Source of the DNA: JAGQRJ01 sp041402045
Lineage (GTDB): Bacteria; Planctomycetota; J058
NCBI GenBank assembly: GCA_041402045.1
Contig: JAWKSZ010000127.1
Coordinates: 1 to 6,104 of the forward strand
Direction: 5' to 3'
DNA: 6,104 nt
Positions 1 to 4,256 of this stretch are shown piece after piece. The position numbers were made by a program, and so were the translations under genes. Every line of letters begins with the position of its first letter. Position 1 is the stretch's first letter. Under the pieces are notes generated by a model. That model searched no databases. It had not been told where the DNA came from and saw nothing but the letters and a program-made list of their open reading frames with translations.

Positions 1-24
1 CCGACGGGCTGCCACGCTCTCGTT

Positions 25-30
25 TACAAT
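25..30 (+). promoter_or_regulatory. Possible -10 box (TACAAT) of a leaderless transcript
   Basis: TACAAT differs from the sigma-70 consensus TATAAT at one base and stands out in very GC-rich DNA. Its end is 8 bases before the ATG at 39, so the expected transcription start (about 37-39) falls at or next to the start codon. No Shine-Dalgarno motif lies between the box and the ATG (CGCGGGCC), which fits a leaderless message. The predicted -35 position (about 2-7, CGACGG) does not resemble TTGACA, so the promoter call is tentative. Confidence 0.35.
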
Positions 31-38
31 CGCGGGCC

Positions 39-551
39 ATGGCCGACCGGCAGACACGCAATCGGGTGCTCTCCCTCGTGAGCCTGGGGGTGATTGGCCT
101 CCTGTCCACCGTGTTCCTGGGCGCGTTCTTCTACAAGGCGCGCAAGAAGGTCGACAGCAAGCTCTACGCCTCGCCGCGCAAGACCCTCTACGCCTTGTGG
201 TCGGTGAACGAGCGCTACAAGCGCCGGGACTACGACAAGGACGGAAAGCCGGACTACGCGACCTCCCTCCAGGAGCTGCAGGCAGCGCAGTGCGTGCAGG
301 ACGACCTGGTGGACGGGGTCGTGGTCGGCTACCGCTACGCCATGGAGCCCCTGGGGCCGACCGGCTACGTCGTCACCGCGACCCCGGCCGAGGTCACGAG
401 CCAGGCGCTCTTCTATCGCATGACCCACGACGGTCGGATCCTGGCCGAGTTCGGCCAGCCCGCGACCGAGGGCAGCGACCTCTACTGGGACCGGCGCTAC
501 AAGTTCCAGTGGCAGCACGCCTGGCCCCCGGGCGAAGACGGTCAGAACTGA
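39..551 (+). CDS. Signal-anchored protein with a pilin/pseudopilin-like extracytoplasmic domain
   Basis: Predicted 170-residue protein, anchored by one N-terminal transmembrane helix (about residues 10-32) after a short basic N-tail and followed by a basic stop (KARKK). The rest should lie outside the cytoplasmic membrane. Residues 45-135 run as a helix (TLYALWSVNERYKRRDY), a DYDKDGKPDYATSLQEL segment, then VVVGYRYAMEP, GYVVTATP and FYRMTHDGRI. This order resembles the C-terminal domain of bacterial type IV pilin-like and pseudopilin proteins, which often read 'YA-SL-EL...GY-F...TA-P...F--D--G-I'. The similarity is by eye. The prepilin peptidase motif (GFTLIE-type) is absent, so it is probably not a processed pilin subunit. 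D64, D66, D68 and D72 form a DxDxDGxxD loop of the calcium-binding type. The sole cysteine is C84. The start is the ATG behind the -10-like box; there is no ribosome site. Family and function are not firmly identified. Confidence 0.8.
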   Translation: MADRQTRNRVLSLVSLGVIGLLSTVFLGAFFYKARKKVDSKLYASPRKTLYALWSVNERYKRRDYDKDGKPDYATSLQELQAAQCVQDDLVDGVVVGYRYAMEPLGPTGYVVTATPAEVTSQALFYRMTHDGRILAEFGQPATEGSDLYWDRRYKFQWQHAWPPGEDGQN

Positions 552-555
552 GGAG

Positions 556-569
556 CGCCCCCGGGGGCG
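556..569. repeat. 14-bp perfect palindrome just after the first gene
   Basis: CGCCCCCGGGGGCG is perfectly self-complementary and begins five bases after the TGA of the upstream gene. As RNA it could form a 5-bp G/C stem with a CCGG loop. No U-run follows, so it is not a canonical intrinsic terminator. It may weakly help 3'-end formation, or may be chance in GC-rich DNA. Confidence 0.35.
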
Positions 570-607
570 GAACCCACGGCGATTCGTGCGGGGTCCCTGC
601 TCGTGTG

Positions 608-613
608 TAGACT
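608..613 (+). promoter_or_regulatory. Possible -10 box (TAGACT) for the diguanylate cyclase gene
   Basis: TAGACT matches TATAAT at four of six positions and is the most AT-rich hexamer in the 137-base gap between the first two genes. It would give a leader of about 70 bases before the GTG at 689. No -35-like hexamer is evident at 17-base spacing. Weak call. Confidence 0.2.
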
Positions 614-688
614 CGAAGCGGCGGGACGGGGTCCGGATACGACGACGGTGAAGGCAACGGGGCAACACGGGTCGCGGGAGCGCTCGGT

Positions 689-2050
689 GTGAGGCACTCC
701 TGGCGCAAGGGGATACTGCCGCTCGCGGTCGGGCTCGTCCTCGGCCTCGCGGCGCTCGTGTTCGCCCACCTGGCGGGGCTCGCGCCCGAGGCCTGGGCAG
801 CCACCGAGTTCTACGAGGTCGGGCCCCTGGCCCCCGAGCGCTCCCCGGCCCAGGGGTTCAGCCTGTTCAGCCTGGCGTTCCTCGCGATCCCCCTCGCCCC
901 CTTCGTCGCCGGGCGCAGCCTGCCGGTGGTCAACAGCCCCCCGCTCTACGCGGCGTCCTGGCTCCTGCTCCCGGTGGGCGCCGTGCTCTGCGCCTACGAC
1001 CTGGGCTGGCTGACCCCGGCCCTGGCCGAGCGGGTCGGGGCCGCGAGCCCGGCGCGGCTGCAGCGCACCGCGTTCTTCGCCTGGCCGGCGGCGATCCTGC
1101 TCGCGACCCTCGTCCCCGGGCGCAGCAGCCGCGCCATGCTCAAGGGCGTGACCCTCGTGCTCGGGTTCGTGCTCCTCGGGGCCTGGGCCTGCTGGCTGCG
1201 CTTCGGGCCCGAGGACCTCAGCGGCGGCGCCGGGCGCTGGACCTTGCTCGCGGCCCTCGCGGTCGCCGCCGTGACGGCGTTCTGCGCCTGGCGGACCCAG
1301 GCTGGGGTCGGCGGCGCGGTGGCCGCGGCCTGCGCCTGGTGCGCGCTGGCCGGGCTCCACGCCCAGGGGTCGGGGCTGGACGGGCTGCGGGAGCTGGCCC
1401 TCGAGGGGGGCTGGGTCAGCGCCGAGCGCGCGGCGAGCTGGGGCGACTCCCCCGCGCGGCTGGGGCGCCTCGCCGCCCAGCTCTTGCCGGCGGTGTGGCT
1501 GTGCGTGCTCATGGCCGAGTGGGTCCAGACCCTGAGCCACCGCACCTCCTACGACGCGCTGACCGAGGTCCACAACAAGGCCTTCGCCGAGTCGATCGTG
1601 AACCAGACCTCGGGGGTCCAGCTCGGGCGCTCCTACGCCGTGGTCGTGCTGGATATCGACCACTTCAAGAAGGTCAACGACCGCCACGGGCACGGCGCCG
1701 GGGACGACGTGCTGCACGCGGTGGCTCAGGGCGTGCAGGCGATCGTGGGGCGGCGCGGGACCGTGTGCCGCACCGGCGGCGAGGAGATGACGATCTTCCT
1801 CCCGGGGTTCGCCAAGGACCCCGCCAAGGAGCTGGCGGAGGAGGTCCGGGCCGGGATCGAGCAGCTGCGGATCGACACCCGCAACAACAAGGGCAAGGAG
1901 CAGACCCTCAAGGTCACCCTCAGCCTGGGGATCGCGGCCAACCTCGACGACGCCGGACAGGCTGTGCACAAGACCGTGGAGGAGACCGTCGCCGCCGCGG
2001 ATCAGGCGGTCTACCGCGCCAAGCGCCGCGGCCGCAACCGGGTCGTGTGA
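689..2050 (+). CDS. Membrane-bound diguanylate cyclase (multi-TM sensor + GGDEF)
   Basis: Predicted 453-residue diguanylate cyclase, joining two GTP into the second messenger cyclic di-GMP at the inner membrane. Residues 1-280 hold about eight hydrophobic segments (roughly 8-29, 54-74, 84-104, 127-143, 150-171, 184-200, 207-223, 262-278). They match no named sensor family I recognise. The GGDEF domain spans about 285-453: DALTEVHNKAF at 289-299, LDIDHFKKVND at 321-331 (D322 metal ligand; N330 and D339 guanine contacts by homology to PleD), GGEEM at 363-367 (E365 metal/catalytic), SLGIA at 412-416, and K445/R449 for the triphosphate. The usual Phe of GG(D/E)EF is Met. The inhibitory I-site RxxD, normally five residues before the motif, reads GRRG, so product inhibition is probably lost. 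All other catalytic positions look intact, so activity is likely. GTG is chosen because GGGAG (676-680) lies eight bases upstream. It probably has its own promoter; the next gene starts 86 bases on. Confidence 0.93.
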   Translation: MRHSWRKGILPLAVGLVLGLAALVFAHLAGLAPEAWAATEFYEVGPLAPERSPAQGFSLFSLAFLAIPLAPFVAGRSLPVVNSPPLYAASWLLLPVGAVLCAYDLGWLTPALAERVGAASPARLQRTAFFAWPAAILLATLVPGRSSRAMLKGVTLVLGFVLLGAWACWLRFGPEDLSGGAGRWTLLAALAVAAVTAFCAWRTQAGVGGAVAAACAWCALAGLHAQGSGLDGLRELALEGGWVSAERAASWGDSPARLGRLAAQLLPAVWLCVLMAEWVQTLSHRTSYDALTEVHNKAFAESIVNQTSGVQLGRSYAVVVLDIDHFKKVNDRHGHGAGDDVLHAVAQGVQAIVGRRGTVCRTGGEEMTIFLPGFAKDPAKELAEEVRAGIEQLRIDTRNNKGKEQTLKVTLSLGIAANLDDAGQAVHKTVEETVAAADQAVYRAKRRGRNRVV

Positions 2051-2076
2051 GCGCCTGAGCGCGCAACCGCTTCTCC

Positions 2077-2090
2077 CGGAAACGCTTCCG
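2077..2090. repeat. Short inverted repeat upstream of the kinase gene
   Basis: CGGAA and TTCCG flank a 4-base centre (ACGC), giving a perfect 5-bp inverted repeat in the 86-base gap between the diguanylate cyclase and the kinase. It lies just before weak -10-like hexamers (TACGCT 2104-2109, TACCCT 2109-2114), so it could be an operator or a weak hairpin. It lacks a U-tract. Chance is a real alternative. Confidence 0.25.
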
Positions 2091-2126
2091 CGCGTCCCCC
2101 CCGTACGCTACCCTCTGCGCGCCCTG

Positions 2127-2132
2127 AGGAGG
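2127..2132 (+). promoter_or_regulatory. Strong ribosome binding site for the kinase gene
   Basis: AGGAGG, a full match to the anti-Shine-Dalgarno core, ends four bases before the GTG at 2137. It fixes the GTG as the start even though no ATG occurs nearby. Confidence 0.75.
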
Positions 2133-2136
2133 CCCC

Positions 2137-3093
2137 GTGAGCACCCACCGCATTGCCGTGACCGGCTCGGTCGCGTTCGACCACATCATGAACTTCCCCG
2201 GGAAGTTCCAGGACCACATCCTCGCGGACAAGCTGCACGTGCTGAACGTGAGCTTCCTGGTCAAGGACCTCAAGCGCCTGCGCGGCGGCTGCGCGGCGAA
2301 CATCGCCTACGCCTGCGCCCTGCACGGCCTGACCAACACCCTCGTCGCCGCCGTCGGCGCCGACTTCGAGGCCTACGGCACGTGGCTCGCCAGCCACGGC
2401 GTGGGGCTCGAGGGCGTGCGCACCTTCGACGAGTTCCTCACCGCCTCGTGCTTCATCACCACCGACGGCAACAACAACCAGATCACCGGGTTCTACCCCG
2501 GCGCCATGGGCCGCGCGGGTGAGGTGACCCTCGCCAGCCTCGACGTCGAGCCGACCCTGGTCACGATCTCGCCCAACGACCCCGCCGCCATGAAGCAGCT
2601 CCCCCAGGAGTGCCGCGAGCGCGGGGTGGCCTACCTCTACGATCCGGGGCAGCAGGTGATCGCGCTCAGCGGCGAGGACCTGCTCGACGGCGTGACCGGC
2701 GCCGAGATCGTGGTCTGCAACGACTACGAGGCGGCCGTGATCTGCGAGAAGACGAAGCTCAGCGAGGACGCGCTCCTCGAGCGCTGCAAGGCGCTGGTGG
2801 TGACCCTCGGCGAGCGCGGCTCGCGGATCTCCCTCGCCAGCGGCGAGCGCTACGAGATCCCCGCCGCTCCGGTGAGCGAGGTGCTCGACCCGACCGGCGC
2901 CGGCGACGCCTTCCGCGGCGGCCTGGTCAAGGGCCTCGTGCACAACTACGGCTGGGAGACCGCCGCGCGGGTGGGCGCCCTGACCGCGACCTACTGCGTC
3001 GAGTCCCGCGGGACCAGCACCTACCACTTCACCCCGGACGCCTTCGCCGAGCGCTTCGAGCGCGTGTTCGGCGAGCTGCCCGCCGCGGTCTGA
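2137..3093 (+). CDS. PfkB-family nucleoside kinase, adenosine kinase-like
   Basis: Predicted 318-residue cytoplasmic ribokinase-fold kinase that transfers a phosphate from ATP to a sugar or nucleoside hydroxyl. Adenosine to AMP (purine salvage) is the most likely reaction. The N-terminal PfkB signature region is RGGCAANIA at 49-57. The C-terminal signature DPTGAGDAFRGG is at 251-262, with D257 as catalytic base and the GAGD anion hole. TLGERG at 223-228 belongs to the nucleotide-binding side. From memory, the order ITVTGS-like start, SFLVKDL (39-45), FYPGAM (119-124), NDPAAM (147-152) and NDYEA (195-199) closely parallels the mycobacterial adenosine kinase Rv2202c, rather than ribokinase, fructokinase or 6-phosphofructokinase 2. 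Length fits that family (about 320 residues). Start is GTG with AGGAGG four bases upstream. The small membrane protein gene begins 31 bases downstream, probably in the same operon. Substrate is inferred; another nucleoside or a sugar remains possible. Confidence 0.93.
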   Translation: MSTHRIAVTGSVAFDHIMNFPGKFQDHILADKLHVLNVSFLVKDLKRLRGGCAANIAYACALHGLTNTLVAAVGADFEAYGTWLASHGVGLEGVRTFDEFLTASCFITTDGNNNQITGFYPGAMGRAGEVTLASLDVEPTLVTISPNDPAAMKQLPQECRERGVAYLYDPGQQVIALSGEDLLDGVTGAEIVVCNDYEAAVICEKTKLSEDALLERCKALVVTLGERGSRISLASGERYEIPAAPVSEVLDPTGAGDAFRGGLVKGLVHNYGWETAARVGALTATYCVESRGTSTYHFTPDAFAERFERVFGELPAAV

Positions 3094-3104
3094 GCCCGGC
3101 TCAG
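3090..3104. repeat. Inverted repeat over the kinase stop codon
   Basis: CTGAGC and GCTCAG are separated by CCG and include the TGA stop (3091-3093). As RNA this gives a 6-bp stem with a 3-base loop. No U-run follows and the next ribosome site (3111-3116) comes immediately after, so it looks less like a terminator than a local structure that could tune translation or mRNA stability between the two genes. Confidence 0.3.
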
Positions 3105-3110
3105 GAACTC

Positions 3111-3116
3111 AGGAGG
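3111..3116 (+). promoter_or_regulatory. Ribosome binding site for the small membrane protein
   Basis: AGGAGG sits eight bases before the GTG at 3125 and supports translation from this non-ATG codon. Its position 18 bases after the kinase stop is what makes an operon plausible. Confidence 0.7.
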
Positions 3117-3124
3117 GCCCGCCC

Positions 3125-3439
3125 GTGTGGGACACGATCGTCTCGCTGATCGCGATCGCCATCGTCGTGCTTGTGTTCTACAAGCTCCCGGATAACGACG
3201 AGGATTGGCTCGACCCCGCCGAGGGAGGCGCTGCGCCCGACGGCGCAGCGAAGGCTGCGGCGGAGAAGCTGGCCGACGCCACCACGCCGGCGTCGTCCAC
3301 GACCCCCGCTCCCGCCCCTGCGGAAGAGCAGGCCGCGGACGAGGCTGCGGCCAAGGAGCAGGCTGCGGACGAGTCCCCGGCGGACGAGCAGGCTGCGGAC
3401 GACGAGTCCCCCGCGGACGAGGACAAGCCCGCGTCCTAG
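3125..3439 (+). CDS. Small single-TM protein with acidic Ala/Glu/Asp decapeptide repeats
   Basis: Predicted 104-residue protein of no family I recognise. Residues 4-19 (TIVSLIAIAIVVLVFY) form one hydrophobic helix next to a very short N-tail. Then come an acidic segment (DNDEDWLD, 23-30), an Ala/Thr/Pro linker (about 35-66) and an acidic, low-complexity tail. The tail holds three near-repeats of about ten residues: EQAADEAAAK, EQAADESPAD and EQAADDESPAD, starting at E68. The matching DNA repeats (GAGCAGGCYGCGGACGA, starts 3326, 3356, 3386) are spaced 30 bases apart, consistent with in-frame duplication. Translation is supported by AGGAGG eight bases upstream of GTG and by GC-rich third positions. 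It follows the kinase by 31 bases, so co-transcription is likely. Orientation is not certain: with few N-terminal charges, the tail could lie on either side of the membrane. It could be a membrane-tethered linker or spacer, but no function can be assigned. Confidence 0.75.
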   Translation: MWDTIVSLIAIAIVVLVFYKLPDNDEDWLDPAEGGAAPDGAAKAAAEKLADATTPASSTTPAPAPAEEQAADEAAAKEQAADESPADEQAADDESPADEDKPAS

Positions 3440-3459
3440 CGAGACCCTGGCGCAGCGTG

Positions 3460-3516
3460 GGCGGGCAGATGCTGTTCACCGCCGAGGCGCCGAGACCGCA
3501 AAGGGCACGCAGAGGC
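3460..3516 (+). repeat. Left arm of a ~57-bp inverted repeat (dispersed-type element)
   Basis: The arm starts with GGCGGGC, continues GATGCT at 3468-3473, and has a core at 3478-3516 beginning ACCGCCGAGGCGCCGAGA. The reverse complement of 4023-4080 matches it at about 50 of 58 aligned columns with one gap; the core matches at 35 of 39, including 18 consecutive bases. The core is a run of short purine-rich modules (CCGAGG, CGCAAAGG, CGCAGAGG) of roughly 9-10 base period. From memory this resembles modular CGCAGAGG-type intergenic repeats seen in many bacterial genomes. It begins 20 bases after the stop of the small membrane protein gene. No flanking direct repeat is visible outside either arm. 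Confidence 0.8.
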
Positions 3517-3520
3517 CGCA

Positions 3521-3579
3521 GGTCGACACGCTTCCTCGGTAGGAGTCGGTCGACCCACTCCATGATGCCTGCGGACCTT
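3521..3579 (+). repeat. Eroded partial units at the left edge of the 43-bp array
   Basis: GGTCGAC recurs at 3521 and 3548, ahead of the first full unit at 3580, but with spacings of 27 and 32 bases instead of 43. The 3521 segment ends CCTCGGTAGGAGTC, resembling the unit tail CTCGGTCGGAGTA; the 3548 segment keeps the unit head GGTCGACCCACTC and then diverges. These look like old units with internal deletions and substitutions. Confidence 0.6.
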
Positions 3580-3923
3580 GGTCGGCCCACTCGTGCTGAG
3601 GTCCTGGGACTCAATTGGAGTAGGTCGACCCACTCGTGCTGGGGTCCTGGGACTCAATTGGAGGTGGTCGACCCACTCGTGCTGGGGTCCTGGGACTCAA
3701 TTGGAGGTGGTCGACCCACTCATGCTGGGGTCCTGGGACTCGGTCGGAGTAGGTCGACCCACTCGTGCTCGGGTCTTGGGACTCGGTCGGAGGGGGTCGA
3801 CCCACTCGTGCTCGGGTCTTGGGACTCGGTCGGAGGTGGTCGACCCACTCGGGCTCGGGTCTTGGGACTCTGTCGGAGGGGGTCGACCTACTCCTCCTCG
3901 GGTCTTGGGACTCGGTCGGAGGG
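3580..3923 (+). repeat. 43-bp tandem repeat array (minisatellite), 8 full units
   Basis: Units start at 3580, 3623, 3666, 3709, 3752, 3795, 3838 and 3881, exactly 43 bases apart, and a ninth begins at 3924 and decays after about 10 bases. Unit positions 1-18 are GGTCGACCCACTCGTGCT, followed by GGGTC at 20-24 and TGGGACTC at 26-33. Units 1-3 carry CTGGGACTCAATTGGAG (type A); units 5-8 carry TTGGGACTCGGTCGGAG (type B, with CTGTC in unit 7); unit 4 has the type A head and type B tail. Units 2 and 3 are identical. The whole period is conserved, so there are no spacers. Most units have the palindrome GGTCGACC at positions 1-8 and a possible GACCC/GGGTC stem (5-9 with 20-24). Type A units also have GTCC-TG-GGAC. 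Non-coding: 43 is not a multiple of three. Confidence 0.95.
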
Positions 3924-4022
3924 GGTCGACCTACGTCCGCTAGCCTCCAAGAACGACTTAGGGCGAACCTGCGTGAGCGCGGAGCTCTCAGCCACCCGCC
4001 GGAGCGCCTCGGGCGGCGCGGA

Positions 4023-4080
4023 GCCTCTGCGTAACCTCTGCGCTCTCGGCGCCTCGGCGGTTCAAGAGCATCGGCCCGCC
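4023..4080 (-). repeat. Right arm of the ~57-bp inverted repeat
   Basis: Read on the minus strand, this is a second copy of the repeat at 3460-3516. Its core is 4023-4061, and the outer part (4062-4080) matches the left arm's GGCGGGC and GATGCT blocks with a few substitutions and one extra base. The cores are 506 bases apart and enclose the tandem array. On the minus strand it continues inward as CTCCGCGCC, which the third copy at 5993-6029 shares in part (CTCCGCCC). Confidence 0.8.
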
Positions 4081-4136
4081 TTCGATCGCCGGGGCCTCGT
4101 CACCACGCCCGGCCTGTGGGACCCACCCCTGAAACG

Positions 4137-4157
4137 GTTGGGCAGATCTTGCCCAAC
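4137..4157. promoter_or_regulatory. 8-bp perfect inverted repeat in the lipoprotein gene leader
   Basis: GTTGGGCA and TGCCCAAC flank GATCT. It lies 99 bases before the ATG at 4257 and 57 bases outside the right arm of the large inverted repeat. It could be a repressor-type operator or an RNA hairpin of 8 bp with a 5-base loop. There is no U-run after it, which argues against an intrinsic terminator for upstream transcription. No convincing -35/-10 pair is visible around it. Confidence 0.45.
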
Positions 4158-4245
4158 GAGCTCCGCGACCTCACGCACGCCCTCCGTAACCCCCGCTGCG
4201 CCGGCCACCCGCGAGGAACGGCGCGTGAGTCTAGGCCCCTCGTGA

Positions 4246-4251
4246 AGGAGG
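4246..4251 (+). promoter_or_regulatory. Ribosome binding site that fixes the lipoprotein start
   Basis: AGGAGG ends five bases before the ATG at 4257. The frame stays open upstream to a GTG at 4116, but the 47 extra residues would bury the lipoprotein signal peptide and have no ribosome site, so 4257 is preferred. Confidence 0.8.
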
Positions 4252-4256
4252 CGCTC

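Larger units (their letters stand above)
3440..4256. other. Large repeat-filled intergenic region
   Basis: This 817-base stretch holds no credible gene. It contains, in order, a left copy of a dispersed-type repeat (3460-3516), eroded partial array units (3521-3579), eight full 43-bp tandem units (3580-3923), a non-repetitive spacer (3934-4022) in which I see nothing, an inverted right copy of the dispersed repeat (4023-4080), and the leader of the lipoprotein gene with an 8-bp inverted repeat (4137-4157). Open frames cross the array in several frames on both strands, but only because the unit lacks stop codons; their proteins are the same 43 bases read in rotating frames. Base composition of the array (AATT-containing units, non-GC wobble) differs from the neighbouring genes. 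Confidence 0.85.

Noticed and set aside
614..688. Cyclic di-GMP (GEMM-type) riboswitch in the leader of the diguanylate cyclase gene
   Set aside because: A few GGCAA-like pieces occur, but the conserved GEMM core and tetraloop-receptor pattern could not be laid out.
542..1969. 475-codon minus-strand open frame opposite the diguanylate cyclase
   Set aside because: Low-complexity Gly/Ala/Arg/Glu product with no motif. The plus strand encodes clear GGDEF motifs.
2011..3027. 338-codon minus-strand open frame opposite the kinase
   Set aside because: Low-complexity shadow; the plus strand carries the PfkB signatures.
3540..3935. CRISPR array
   Set aside because: The full 43-base period is conserved from unit to unit with no unique spacers, and no cas gene is nearby. 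This is a plain tandem repeat.
3460..4080. Insertion sequence
   Set aside because: No transposase frame and no flanking target duplication. At most it is a non-autonomous element.
3205..4245. Open reading frames across the repeat region on both strands (for example 3205-4245, 3578-3943 and 3611-3805)
   Set aside because: They are produced by a stop-free 43-bp unit read in rotating frames, have no ribosome binding site, and the longest overlaps the real small gene in another frame.
4116..4256. Upstream GTG start (4116) for the lipoprotein
   Set aside because: No ribosome site there, and the extra 47 residues would hide a good lipoprotein signal peptide that begins at the ATG with AGGAGG five bases upstream.
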